From: Candidatus Nanosynbacter sp. TM7-075
GTDB lineage: Bacteria > Patescibacteriota > Saccharimonadia > Saccharimonadales > Saccharimonadaceae
Length of the DNA stretch: 64,000 nt
Reading direction: 5' to 3'
Assembly (NCBI RefSeq): GCF_022828255.1
Contig: NZ_JAJQJW010000002.1
Coordinates: 186,001-250,000, forward strand
In this document: one piece after another, positions 27,588 to 36,722 of the stretch
Layout of the letters: every line of letters begins with the position of its first letter
Position numbering within the stretch: position 1 is the first letter of the stretch
Notes under the pieces: generated by a model
What the model was told of the DNA's origin: nothing
Seen by the model: the letters and a program-made list of their open reading frames with translations, nothing else
Databases searched by the model: none
Position numbers and translations under genes: made by a program

Positions 27588-29282
27588 CTATTGTCCTGGA
27601 ATGTGAAATTGCGCTGGATTGAAGTCTGCGTTTTGAGCTGGCTGAGTTGGCATCGCGGTGATCGGCGCAGGCGCTGGAGCTTGCGGAGCGGCTACCGGCT
27701 CAGGAGCCACCCCTAATGGTGCAATCTGTGGCAATCCATTTACATCAACACCCGTAGGCGCTGGCGGCATCGGCGGCAAAGCGCCGAAATCTGGCATTGC
27801 TGGTGGCATTGGCAAGTCAAAGCCCGGAATGTTATTCTCAGGATTTGTTATTGCTGGCTCAATTGGCGCAATCGGCTGACTCGGAGCTGGCGCTACTGGA
27901 TTATTCAATTGATTTGTGTCGTTGGTAATTGCCGAAATAATCGACTCTTCAGATTGCGGCGCAACAGGTATCGTCGACAATTTTTGCTCAGCGGCGTTAG
28001 TTGTAGCAAACGGATCAATCTTTGGTGGTTCATCAGACGTGCCCATAGCCGCATTTAACGGAGTATTGCCAAACGACGGCGTATTATCACCCACATATTT
28101 ACCGTGCGTTAAGATGGTTTTATTTTGATCGCTAGCCAATTCCCTAATCTTATCCTCGGCAGCCTGTGTAGTTGTTGCGTTCAGAGTGCCACCCATCAGT
28201 GGAGTTTCCTCAAAAGAAAGCTCGCCCTTTGAAACTATCTTTTCACTCGGCTTTTCTTCCTCGGCTTGCGGTTCTTCCTTTATCGGCTCAATTTTAGCCA
28301 ATTTCTCTTCGGCAATCCTAGCAGACTCTTCTTGCTTTTCCTTTGCTGTTTGTTCGGCTACTTCATCAACATCGCCCTTCTTTTCGTGACTAATCGACAA
28401 AGTTCCGTCCGCGTGTACAGCTTCCTCATCTTTCTCTATTTCTTCAGTTTTATCCTCTGAAGCCTCCTCTTTTTCTGGAGATTTTTCTTCGATCTTTTCA
28501 ATCTTCTGTGGCTCGTCCTCTACTTCGCTCTCTGCAATCTTTGAAACCACCAATTGCTGATTTGCGCCAGCTGCCATAAGTTCTGCGGCCGTGGTCATAA
28601 CCTTTGATGAAGTATTTCCATTACTAAATCGGTCAGTTACTGCAACAATTCCCGTAAGCAAAGCCGTCGCCATCTGCTCGTCCAACGTCACCTTCGGAGT
28701 TTTCAGATCATCAAGGAGCTCAACAACCATTTCACTCACGCCACTCGCGTTAGATTCGTGCCAATCAACAGAGCCCAGACCACTCTTTACATCGCCCGCC
28801 GTTATAGCCACAACCGTAGCATCGTGCAAAATCTTACCGTGCGCAGTCAAAGCCGTATCAATACTTTCACTATTTTCAACATTTAGCGCTAAAACCAACT
28901 CAACGTTATAATCGCCCTGTGAAAATTCCAAATCCTTATCGGTAATTGTCGTACGATATGGCGTAATGAAAATCTTTACGGCGTCATCAACAACTTTATA
29001 GCGCAAATGGTCAGCCTTCTCTTTATCTAAGGCAATAATAAAATCACGTAAAGAATCTGCGGTCTGCTCAAACGTCTTATCAGGACTCAAGAACGTAATT
29101 GCCGGCGGAATGTCGCCGCTAAACACAGCCGTAGCGTGCTTCCCTAATTTATTAAGGAAAATCGTCAATCCTAATGCTGCCGACAATTCGTCGACTGACG
29201 GGCTAGAACTCACCGTCACTAAAATATTAGTTACATCCTTGATGCTCTGGATTACTTTTTGCTTTGCTGATCCGTTTGACAT
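27588..29282 (-). CDS. NrnA-like DHH-family protein with degenerate active site and disordered tail
   Basis: 564 residues. The first 240 look like a DHH phosphoesterase (NrnA) fold, but the motifs are broken: the HxxPDGDA segment reads SSSPSVDEL and the DHH triplet reads DWH. The next 330 residues are low complexity: E/K-rich (about 250-340) then P/A-rich with repeated PMPPAM-like units. The order nrnA-truB-rpsO is the classical bacterial arrangement, which supports the identification. A catalytically weak or dead protein with a new scaffolding role is likely; Orn (40412-40963) could supply the nanoRNase activity. Confidence 0.7.
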   Translation of the reverse strand: MSNGSAKQKVIQSIKDVTNILVTVSSSPSVDELSAALGLTIFLNKLGKHATAVFSGDIPPAITFLSPDKTFEQTADSLRDFIIALDKEKADHLRYKVVDDAVKIFITPYRTTITDKDLEFSQGDYNVELVLALNVENSESIDTALTAHGKILHDATVVAITAGDVKSGLGSVDWHESNASGVSEMVVELLDDLKTPKVTLDEQMATALLTGIVAVTDRFSNGNTSSKVMTTAAELMAAGANQQLVVSKIAESEVEDEPQKIEKIEEKSPEKEEASEDKTEEIEKDEEAVHADGTLSISHEKKGDVDEVAEQTAKEKQEESARIAEEKLAKIEPIKEEPQAEEEKPSEKIVSKGELSFEETPLMGGTLNATTTQAAEDKIRELASDQNKTILTHGKYVGDNTPSFGNTPLNAAMGTSDEPPKIDPFATTNAAEQKLSTIPVAPQSEESIISAITNDTNQLNNPVAPAPSQPIAPIEPAITNPENNIPGFDLPMPPAMPDFGALPPMPPAPTGVDVNGLPQIAPLGVAPEPVAAPQAPAPAPITAMPTQPAQNADFNPAQFHIPGQ

Positions 29283-29323
29283 GATTTTTCCTATGTTTGT
29301 TTTTTGTAATTACGCTTGGCATC

Positions 29324-29353
29324 ACTATACCATAAGCAGTACCATAAAGTCAA
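29324..29353 (-). promoter_or_regulatory. Promoter of the NrnA-like gene
   Basis: Minus strand: TTGACT (29348-29353), 18 bp, TGG-TATAGT (TATAGT 29324-29329). The leader of about 35 nt carries a TAGGAA ribosome site. Confidence 0.55.
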
Positions 29354-29368
29354 TATCTAAGCCACCTC

Positions 29369-29397
29369 TTTACAATTTATGCTATTTTCTGTATAAT
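29369..29397 (+). promoter_or_regulatory. Promoter of rpsT
   Basis: TTTACA (29369-29374), 17 bp, TATAAT (29392-29397), followed by a leader of about 38 nt with AAAGGAG before the ATG. One of the clearest two-element promoters in the window. Confidence 0.75.
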
Positions 29398-29441
29398 TCT
29401 TCCTGATTAGCGATACAAATCTATAGAGGTAAAGGAGAAAC

Positions 29442-29789
29442 ATGCCAATCATCAAATCCGCCATCAAGCGTGCTAAACAAACTCTAAAGCGCCGCGAGCG
29501 AAACATCAGCATTAAAAAAGACATTAAGACTGCTGTTAAAGCTTTCTCTGCAGAGCCAAGCGCAAAGACTCTTGCTGCAGCACAAAGCGAAATCGACACC
29601 GCTGTTAAAAAAGGCTTGATTAAGAAAAATACCGCTGCTCGCCGAAAGAGCGCATTGAGCAAAATTGCTAAAAAAGCAGGTGTTACATTAGAAGCTGCCA
29701 AGAAACCAGCTGCTAAGCCAGCTGCTAAGAAAACTGCCGCTAAAAAAGCTCCAGCAAAGAAGCCAGCTGCTAAGAAAGCTGAAAAATAA
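29442..29789 (+). CDS. rpsT: 30S ribosomal protein S20 with histone H1-like tail
   Basis: 115 residues: residues 1-85 are a normal S20 (MPIIKSAIKRAKQTLKRRERN, KGLIKKNTAARRKSALSKI). The last 30 or so are only K, A and P in repeats of the AAKKPAAK type, like histone H1 tails. S20 binds 16S rRNA; the tail could add RNA or DNA binding. Strong promoter and ribosome site. Confidence 0.95.
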   Translation: MPIIKSAIKRAKQTLKRRERNISIKKDIKTAVKAFSAEPSAKTLAAAQSEIDTAVKKGLIKKNTAARRKSALSKIAKKAGVTLEAAKKPAAKPAAKKTAAKKAPAKKPAAKKAEK

Positions 29790-29806
29790 TCTGTAAAGAT
29801 TACTAG

Positions 29807-29838
29807 AAAATACCCCGGAATTAACTGGGGTATTTTTA
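29807..29838. terminator. Terminator after rpsT
   Basis: Stem AAAATACCCC with GGGGTATTTT (29807-29816 with 29827-29836), 10-nt loop, T-rich end. It works for rpsT on the plus strand and may also end the converging 29846-30499 transcript. Confidence 0.8.
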
Positions 29839-29845
29839 TTTAACA

Positions 29846-30499
29846 TCAGTCGATAAATCTACTCGCCAATCTATATACATGTTCGACTTCTTTACTTTCC
29901 AAATTCCAGTTATTAAGTTCAGCTTTAATTAACTCTGGAAATTTCTTACTAATATCCCTTAAAGAATTGCCAACTGATTTTCTAACATATTCACTGGAAT
30001 CTTCTTTTAATGCTGCGATTCGTTTAATAGCTTCATCTGGATTTTCCTTGAAATATGGTCTGCTCGTCCATATTCTTAATCCTTCTGTTACTGCTCTCCT
30101 CGTATTCGGATTATTGTTTTTTAACCATTCATCAATTGTTGGAAGTGCTTTTTCATAGCCTGTTTGCTTACAAAATTCATCAAATGCCTTCGCCAGCACT
30201 TCTTGAACTCTCCAATTGTCATCTTTGGAAACTTCATCTCGCATAAATGTTAAGACATCATCTTGTTCTGATAAGTATCCAAAAAGAAATACGCCGTACA
30301 TTCTTACTTGATATGTGTGAGATTTATAAGCTAAAAACGCCAACTTCTTGATATGTTCATCATCATTGGATTTATAATCAGCTAAGGCTCTTTTCTCTTC
30401 CTCTTTGAAGCCATTTTCAATTAAAGAAAATTCCTTTTCTAAATTTGCGATATATTCTTTTGCGCGAACATCGTCCATAGAATCCAGCAACCTCCCCAT
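29846..30499 (-). CDS. AlkD-like DNA alkylation repair (HEAT-repeat) protein
   Basis: 217 residues of helical HEAT-like repeats typical of the DNA alkylation repair family: DDNWRVQEVLAKAFDEF, PNTRRAVTEGLRIWTSRPYF, SEYVRKSVGNSLRDISK. Family members such as AlkD excise bulky or cationic alkylated bases. The exact start is unclear (ATG at 30499 or 30478). The base composition looks richer in A+T than neighbouring housekeeping genes, so a later acquisition is possible. Substrate and activity are not shown. Confidence 0.78.
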   Translation of the reverse strand: MGRLLDSMDDVRAKEYIANLEKEFSLIENGFKEEEKRALADYKSNDDEHIKKLAFLAYKSHTYQVRMYGVFLFGYLSEQDDVLTFMRDEVSKDDNWRVQEVLAKAFDEFCKQTGYEKALPTIDEWLKNNNPNTRRAVTEGLRIWTSRPYFKENPDEAIKRIAALKEDSSEYVRKSVGNSLRDISKKFPELIKAELNNWNLESKEVEHVYRLASRFID

Positions 30500-30507
30500 T
30501 CCTTAGT

Positions 30508-31410
30508 TTATTTTCCAATTCCAACCAGCGCCGCCTCCACAAGCAGCCACGGATTTACAGAAGTTGTTTTCATTTGCAAATCTACCCGAAGTAGCGCGTC
30601 ATTTATCCTCTTTAGTTTTTCCTTATCGGCACCTTTTGCTGAAGACGCCAATTTTCGTAAAACATACGGATTAGCCGAAAAATCCGAAGCCACCAACTTA
30701 CTGTCGCCGTCAGCCAAAACCAACGCCGTCAAGTTAGTTGCCTGCGAGGCGAGCAATCCCATTGTCTGATAAGCGCCATCAACGCCACTTTCCGACTCCA
30801 AATAGCTAATTATATCATGAACCTTATCGTAATCACCCGCCAGTGCCGAAATGAACAAATCAAATACATTCTCCGTCCTCGCCAGAGGTATGAAGTTGTC
30901 AATTAAATCATCCGTCACTTTTTCCGCCAGCGCCAATTGGTCCAAAAAGTTACTCAGTCGCAACTGATCAAATCCCAAACGATCAACAATTATCTCTGCT
31001 TGATGATTCGTTAATTCACACTCGCGAACCTTCGCCTCCGCCACGCACCACTTTAAAAGCTGCGGTTTTTGACGATCACTAAGCGGTGAAAATTCCTGAA
31101 CTTTGGCATTTTTCTGCAGCCACTTATACGTTTTCGTTCGCTTATCAATTTTATCTTCCACCAAAATAATCGTCCTGCCATCATCAAACTTCATATCTGG
31201 AAGTTGCGACCAAATCTCAGAATTTTCGCCTAGTTTTGAAATCAAATACACCGACGAGTTCATAAACAGCGTCTGCCCAATTGCTATTTCCTGCATTCCA
31301 GCCAGCGTCAAATCTTCACCATCGCGTCGCGCCGCTTTTTCGTTGCCGATCAGCTTAGCAATTGCTTGCCGTTTCTCGAATTCATTTTCGCCGTAAAAAA
31401 GGTAAATCAC
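30508..31410 (-). CDS. holA: DNA polymerase III delta subunit
   Basis: Clamp-loader delta subunit, about 300 residues: N-terminal IYLFYGENEFEKRQAI and the C-terminal collar (LASQATNLTALVLADG, LRKLASSAKGADKEKLKRINDALLRVDLQMKT). A GTG start at 31410 is chosen because GGAGG lies 4 nt upstream and it overlaps the mutM stop (GTGA), giving coupling; a longer reading from 31437 has no ribosome site. Confidence 0.9.
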   Translation of the reverse strand: MIYLFYGENEFEKRQAIAKLIGNEKAARRDGEDLTLAGMQEIAIGQTLFMNSSVYLISKLGENSEIWSQLPDMKFDDGRTIILVEDKIDKRTKTYKWLQKNAKVQEFSPLSDRQKPQLLKWCVAEAKVRECELTNHQAEIIVDRLGFDQLRLSNFLDQLALAEKVTDDLIDNFIPLARTENVFDLFISALAGDYDKVHDIISYLESESGVDGAYQTMGLLASQATNLTALVLADGDSKLVASDFSANPYVLRKLASSAKGADKEKLKRINDALLRVDLQMKTTSVNPWLLVEAALVGIGK

Positions 31411-32285
31411 TTCGCCTCCACTTGGCAAACTGGACAAATGTGCGTACCGCGTCCAGAAACTTTCATCTTTACAATCTCTTGGTCAGGATGCCGATGGCAC
31501 GACTGACCTTCCCGACGAAATACATGTGCAAATGACAGATAATTACCCTTCCTGCCTTCAGCGTCAACATAATTTTTATCCGTCGAGCCGCCCTGATCAA
31601 TGCTCAATTGCAAAATCTGGCGAAGTTCGTTAAACAAATCTTCCAATTGGTCATCACTAACATTTCTAACGCGCGTCTGGGGGTGAATTTTCGCAGCCCA
31701 CAGAGATTCATCAGCATAAATATTACCAACTCCAGCGATCACCGACTGATCAAGAAACGCTGGCTTTATCATCGAATTTTGCCGACGACGAATTCGCTTA
31801 ATAAAGTCACCCGCCTCGGTTTTTTTATCGAGCGGTTCCGGCCCAACTTTCTGCATAAATGGCAAATTTTCTATCTCATCAGTCGGCATCAATTTCATCC
31901 AGCCAAACTTACGCTGATCATTAAAAAACAGATGCGAACCATCCGTAAAATCAATTTGCACTCGTGTCGATCTATCAGGCAATTCACCAATCAAACTATC
32001 ATTCGGATGACCACCAGCAAAACTATTAGCCCCACGAAAAATCAATTGCCCAGTCATCTTAAGATGTATCACCAGCGAATAACGCGTATCAAGATCAATC
32101 ATCAGCACTTTTGCACGACGTCGCACCGCCGTTACATGCGCACCATATAAAAATTGCTGAACGTCTGTGGGTGAATTCGGAAAGCTTTTTGGCGAATCAA
32201 ATACCGTCGCTCGCACAACAGCCTGACCTGGCAGCAAATCCGCCAAACCGCGACGAACTGTCTCAACTTCAGGTAGCTCAGGCAT
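31407..32285 (-). CDS. mutM: Formamidopyrimidine-DNA glycosylase
   Basis: 292 residues. N-terminal PELPEVETVRRGL with the catalytic proline and glutamate, H2TH region (QSVIAGVGNIYADESLWAAKIHP) and C-terminal zinc finger (GRGTHICPVCQ). It removes 8-oxoguanine and nicks the strand. The finger's first ligand pair is CxxH (SCHRHPD) instead of CxxC. Coupled to holA. Confidence 0.95.
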   Translation of the reverse strand: MPELPEVETVRRGLADLLPGQAVVRATVFDSPKSFPNSPTDVQQFLYGAHVTAVRRRAKVLMIDLDTRYSLVIHLKMTGQLIFRGANSFAGGHPNDSLIGELPDRSTRVQIDFTDGSHLFFNDQRKFGWMKLMPTDEIENLPFMQKVGPEPLDKKTEAGDFIKRIRRRQNSMIKPAFLDQSVIAGVGNIYADESLWAAKIHPQTRVRNVSDDQLEDLFNELRQILQLSIDQGGSTDKNYVDAEGRKGNYLSFAHVFRREGQSCHRHPDQEIVKMKVSGRGTHICPVCQVEAK

Positions 32286-32295
32286 TCGGCGAGTC

Positions 32296-32943
32296 CTACA
32301 ACTTAAACAAAGCTTCTTCTTGACTTAGACCAATTCCAGCCGCCATTTTCTTGCCGTCAGGAATTTGCTTCAAAAACATATCCAAAATCTCGTTTACATT
32401 AGCTTGCGCCGAGCCTTTAGAGCCGCTACAATCCGACGTCCACAAACTCTTCACAACGGAATTGTCCTTCAAAGTTTCGAATTTGTAAATTTTACCGCTA
32501 GCACAAATCCCCCGCAAATCATTTTGCCGCTCAGTTAGCGGCGTGCCTTCCATCATTTTTCGCTTATCAAGCGCATAAACCAGCTCGGTATAAGCCTTGC
32601 TATTATTGTCCAATTTTTTCTCTGCAATCGGCTTGTCCAAATATCCCTCGTATGTTGTCATTTCGCGAGATTCTGGCGAAATAGTGATGCTGTATGAGCG
32701 GAAATTCTCGTTCGCTACAATCGGTCCGCGCACCGTCAATCGAACCGCGCTCCCCACGTCCGTCGATAACAAAGCAACTTGCCCTACGTTAACATTCTGA
32801 TCCGTTGTTTGACCTGAATCGTTTTTACCAAATAATGCTCGACCAATCGCAATAACCGCTGCTACCGCCACAACCGTGATAACAATAACCAGCAAAATTG
32901 GTACAAATCGAGAAAATGAATTTCGTCGTTGAGTGTATTTCAT
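32296..32943 (-). CDS. Single-pass membrane protein, unknown function
   Basis: 215 residues: basic N-terminus, a membrane segment (about 12-35), a polar linker and a soluble outer domain with two cysteines (GICASGKI, TSDCSGSK) that could form a disulfide. No family recognised. An extended -10 (TGG-TATAAT) lies 6 nt before the ATG, so it probably starts a leaderless transcript that continues into mutM-holA. Confidence 0.78.
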   Translation of the reverse strand: MKYTQRRNSFSRFVPILLVIVITVVAVAAVIAIGRALFGKNDSGQTTDQNVNVGQVALLSTDVGSAVRLTVRGPIVANENFRSYSITISPESREMTTYEGYLDKPIAEKKLDNNSKAYTELVYALDKRKMMEGTPLTERQNDLRGICASGKIYKFETLKDNSVVKSLWTSDCSGSKGSAQANVNEILDMFLKQIPDGKKMAAGIGLSQEEALFKL

Positions 32944-32964
32944 GGCGTAATTATACCATATTTT

Positions 32965-35502
32965 CTACACTTCACCCCAATTTACGCCCGTACCGACATC
33001 TACTTTCAATTTAATTGGCAATTCTGGACAAACGCCTTCCATTTCCGCTTTCATAATCTCGCTGACTTTCTGGACGTCTTCGGGTTTGCATTCCACCAAA
33101 ATTGAATCATGAACTTGTAAAATCGCATCAGCCAAGCCCGACAATTTATCCTCCAGCCGAATCATTGCCAATTTCATCAAATCCGCTTCCGTGCCTTGAA
33201 TTGGCATATTCATCGCAGCTCTTTCTGCCGAAGATCGCACCATAAAATTGCTCGATTTTACATCAGGCGTTGGTCGTCGCCTGCCAAAATACGTTTCGAC
33301 AAATCCCTGCTCCCGCGCTTGAGTTAAAATTTTATCCAAGTACTGACGAATCGGCTTTCGCACCTCAAAATAATGATCAATAAACTTTTTCGCCTCTGTA
33401 AATGACATTCCCGTAGCCGCCGCCAAACCGTGCGGACTCATTCCGTAAAGTACACCAAAATTGATCACTTTCGCCGCTCGACGCTGAGATTTGCTTACTT
33501 CGTCAATCGATATTCCGTATGTTTCCGCCGCCGTTTTTGCGTGAATATCAACATCGCTATTAAAGTCTTCAATCAATTTCTCGTCGCCTGCCAGCACAGC
33601 CGCCAGCCTCAGCTCAAATTGTGAATAATCTGCGCCGACAAAAACTTTGCCATCACTCGGAACAAACGCCTGGCGAATTTTCCTACCCAGTTCAGTCCGA
33701 ACCGGAATATTCTGTAAATTCGGATTTGTGCTGCTCAGTCGCCCCGTGCTGGTTACATCCTGATTGAATGTAGTGTGAATTCGCCCATCAGCCGCCATCA
33801 ATTTTGGTAACGCCTCAATGTACGTGCTGATCAATTTGGTCAATTCTCGATATCGCTCAATCAACTCGATAATCGGATGTTGTCCACGTAATTTGTCCAA
33901 CTCTTTTTGACCTGTTGAATATCCAGTTTTTCCCTTTTTTATGCCCGCAGTTGGTAATTGCAATTTGGTAAACAAAACCTCAGAAAGTTGCGCTGGACTA
34001 GACGCGTTAAACTCGTATCCTGCCATGGAATACATTTGTTGTTCAAGCTCATCAACTTCCGCCGCCAGCTCATCGCCCATCTGTTTTAATAGCGTATCAT
34101 CCAACTTCATCCCACGTTTTTCCATCTGGAATAGCGCCCAAATTACTGGAAAATCAAACTCGTAAGCCACACGCGCAATTTGCGAATTGTTCGACATGTA
34201 AACTTTTTGTTCACGATAAATTTTGTGCAAGCGAGCCAATTGATAAGGCGCGGAATTGTCGTCAGAAAAATCACCAGACAGTGCATTCAAACTACGATCA
34301 CGCTTCAGCGGATCAATCAAAAATGCCGCCTGCTCAACATCCCAAACTTCATGAAAACGCACCGCCACGCCATAATTATCCAACGCGTGATATAACCGTT
34401 TGACATCAGCCGCGATCACAGTTCCCTGCGCCAATAATTGCCACACGGATTGACTAATCTCATCAATTTTCGCCGTCCACGCCGACTCAGGATTTGAGCT
34501 TATGTAAATTACGTCAGGCTCCGACGAATCGATATATATTATATTTTCCGCCTCAAACATCGGCATATCGGGCAATTTTTCAATTCGCGGAATATCCAAC
34601 TTCGGTTCTTCTTTTTTCTCATTTTCCGCCGCTTGCATCGTTCGCGGCAATCGTCCAATTAGCGAATTAAACTCCAACTTCTGCAGAATTTCCGTTACTC
34701 GCGCAAAATCGCAATCATTAACATCCGCCACATTCCAGTCCAGTTCAATTGGCGCATCCGTCCAAATTTCCGCCACTTGCTTGGTCAAATATGCAGATTC
34801 ACGACCATTTTCCAACTTCGTTCGCAACGCGCCTTTTTGCTCGTCCAGATGTTCATAAACTCCGTCCAGAGTTTCATATTCTTGCAATAATTTAACCGCC
34901 GTTTTTTCACCAACTCCCGGCACGCCCGGCAAATTGTCACTAGAATCGCCCTTCAAAGCCTTCAAATCTAAGAATTGTTCTGTCCGAATTCCATATTTTT
35001 CTTCAAAATGTTCCGCCGTAAATCCCTCGATGTTCCTTAAACCGTTTTTCATGGCGTAAACTTTGGTCATTGACGATATCAATTGCAATGCGTCCAAATC
35101 CGACGTTATCAAGCACGTTTCAATTCCGCGAGATTCCGCTTGCCTGGCAAACGCACCCATAATATCGTCCGCCTCATAATCATCAATTTCATAAAGCGGC
35201 CAACCAAACGCATCAAGCAGCTCATGCAAAATCGGAATTTGCTGGTAAAAATCATCGGGTGCAGGTTTGCGACCAGCTTTATATTCTGGATACAATTCCC
35301 GCCGCTTGCGAATATTCGTGCCTCGTTTATCCCAAGCTACCGCCACGTAATCCGGCTCCAATTTTTTAATCAGCTCAATTGCCAAACTGACAAATCCGTA
35401 CACTCCACCAGTCGGAGTTCCGTCAGCCATCGACAATCCCGGCATAGCATAATAACCTCGGTAAAACACCGACTTTCCATCAATAACTACTAGACGCTTC
35501 AT
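32965..35502 (-). CDS. polA: DNA polymerase I
   Basis: 845 residues: an intact 5'-3' exonuclease domain (1-290; YKAGRKPAPDD, DDYEADDIMGAFA, KGDSSDNLPGVPGVGEKTA), a degenerate 3'-5' exonuclease domain lacking the DTE motif, and a family A polymerase domain (motif B RRAAKVINFGVLYGMS, motif C QVHDSILVE). Motif A reads DYSQFELR; the residue after Gln is Phe, where Ile is usual. Used in repair and Okazaki fragment processing. The TATAAT-like TACAAT lies 6 nt before the ATG. Confidence 0.96.
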   Translation of the reverse strand: MKRLVVIDGKSVFYRGYYAMPGLSMADGTPTGGVYGFVSLAIELIKKLEPDYVAVAWDKRGTNIRKRRELYPEYKAGRKPAPDDFYQQIPILHELLDAFGWPLYEIDDYEADDIMGAFARQAESRGIETCLITSDLDALQLISSMTKVYAMKNGLRNIEGFTAEHFEEKYGIRTEQFLDLKALKGDSSDNLPGVPGVGEKTAVKLLQEYETLDGVYEHLDEQKGALRTKLENGRESAYLTKQVAEIWTDAPIELDWNVADVNDCDFARVTEILQKLEFNSLIGRLPRTMQAAENEKKEEPKLDIPRIEKLPDMPMFEAENIIYIDSSEPDVIYISSNPESAWTAKIDEISQSVWQLLAQGTVIAADVKRLYHALDNYGVAVRFHEVWDVEQAAFLIDPLKRDRSLNALSGDFSDDNSAPYQLARLHKIYREQKVYMSNNSQIARVAYEFDFPVIWALFQMEKRGMKLDDTLLKQMGDELAAEVDELEQQMYSMAGYEFNASSPAQLSEVLFTKLQLPTAGIKKGKTGYSTGQKELDKLRGQHPIIELIERYRELTKLISTYIEALPKLMAADGRIHTTFNQDVTSTGRLSSTNPNLQNIPVRTELGRKIRQAFVPSDGKVFVGADYSQFELRLAAVLAGDEKLIEDFNSDVDIHAKTAAETYGISIDEVSKSQRRAAKVINFGVLYGMSPHGLAAATGMSFTEAKKFIDHYFEVRKPIRQYLDKILTQAREQGFVETYFGRRRPTPDVKSSNFMVRSSAERAAMNMPIQGTEADLMKLAMIRLEDKLSGLADAILQVHDSILVECKPEDVQKVSEIMKAEMEGVCPELPIKLKVDVGTGVNWGEV

Positions 35503-35544
35503 AGTTCTATTGTAGCATTTAAGCGGCTATCGTCAGAGAATTGA

Positions 35545-36072
35545 TTATTGACGCCTCAGCAAAAGTTTCTTCTGGACTCTTTCGTGCTTCTCGTACAACC
35601 TCTTACGCTCCTCCAGATAGCTATAGCAATGGACATACTCAATCACTCCATCGTCATTAAAGAACACGGTTATAGTCTCATCTCTACCGTCATCTGGTCC
35701 AACAAAAAACTCGTAAGACGTTTTATGGTACTTAGGGTATCGATCAACCTCAAGCTCTTTTATGAAAGCATATCTAAACTCATCTTCATTCTTGGGTATC
35801 TTATATATTTGATATCGATCTTTCGGATTAGATGACGAAGTGGCAGGATTTTCCCAAATCATCCAACGCTGACTATATTGATCCTCGATAGGCTCGCCAA
35901 TAAGTCTCTGCCATTTCTCGCTACCGTCTGGATTATGATCAAATTTCGATTCCAGCTCTTCAACCTGAGCCATTATCTTATAATTATTTGCTGGATTTTC
36001 TTGACCCTCAGCATCAAGGCCAGAAGGAGAATTCTGAGGTAACTCTTCAGTATGTCCATGAAGCGTTTCCAT
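35545..36072 (-). CDS. Hypothetical cytoplasmic protein
   Basis: About 175 residues from the ATG at 36072 (METLHGHTEE); a second possible start is 36090. No membrane segment. Acidic, rich in E, D, Y and R, with a beta-type middle (QRWMIWENPATSS, YEFFVGPDDGRDETITVFFN). I do not recognise it. A TTGACA at about 17 bp from TATGTT precedes the start. Function unknown. Confidence 0.65.
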   Translation of the reverse strand: METLHGHTEELPQNSPSGLDAEGQENPANNYKIMAQVEELESKFDHNPDGSEKWQRLIGEPIEDQYSQRWMIWENPATSSSNPKDRYQIYKIPKNEDEFRYAFIKELEVDRYPKYHKTSYEFFVGPDDGRDETITVFFNDDGVIEYVHCYSYLEERKRLYEKHERVQKKLLLRRQ

Positions 36073-36134
36073 AATACTTATCACAAACATACTCTCTATT
36101 TGGAAGAATGTCAACAAATTGTTAAAATTAGTAC

Positions 36135-36722
36135 ATGACACAACCATATGCAAAAATTATCGCCCTGGTTGGATTGGCGGGCAGCGGCAAAAGTTCGGCT
36201 GTCGAATATTTGACAGAAAAAGGATTTCCAAAAATTTACTTCGGTGGCGTTATTTATAAAGCCATGGACGAGGCTGGAATTGAAAAAACTTGGGACAATC
36301 AACAACAATTTCGCGAAGAAATTCGTCGCCGTGAGGGCAAAGATTTCGTAATCAAACGCGTCATAAAAAACATCCACGATTTAATAAACGCTGGGCAAAA
36401 TAAAATCGTTTTGGACGGATTATACACTTGGAGTGAATACAAATTCCTTAAGCACGAATTTCCTGGACAAGTTGTCGTTATTGCTATTGTTACACCGAAA
36501 TACCTCCGTTATCAACGAATGGCTAAACGCATAGAGCGCCCAATGCAACCGCACGAAGTTGATCAGCGCGACTGGTCAGAAATCGAGAATTTGGAAAAAG
36601 GTGGACCAATTGCTATTGCTGATTATTTCATCATTAACGACGGCAGCCTTGAGCAATTACATCAAAAAATAGACGCCGCAACTCACGACGTCCATTTTTG
36701 TAAATCACCCGAACAGTGTTAA
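36135..36722 (+). CDS. P-loop nucleotide kinase, dephospho-CoA kinase-like
   Basis: 195 residues with Walker A GLAGSGKSS at 13-21, a lid-like region (RIERPMQPHEVDQRDWSE) and a C-terminal ADYFIINDG segment like that of dephospho-CoA kinases and related P-loop kinases. It is shorter and more divergent than CoaE, so the substrate is uncertain. Extended -10 (TGT-TAAAAT) is 6 nt before the ATG. Its stop touches the rpoD stop with no gap. Confidence 0.8.
   Translation: MTQPYAKIIALVGLAGSGKSSAVEYLTEKGFPKIYFGGVIYKAMDEAGIEKTWDNQQQFREEIRRREGKDFVIKRVIKNIHDLINAGQNKIVLDGLYTWSEYKFLKHEFPGQVVVIAIVTPKYLRYQRMAKRIERPMQPHEVDQRDWSEIENLEKGGPIAIADYFIINDGSLEQLHQKIDAATHDVHFCKSPEQC

Noticed and set aside
27658..27879. 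Glycine-rich frames opposite the NrnA-like tail
   Set aside because: They are reverse images of the proline- and alanine-rich tail.
31608..32150. A 180-residue frame opposite mutM
   Set aside because: Antisense shadow of a conserved gene; composition rich in R, H, I and N typical of reverse frames.
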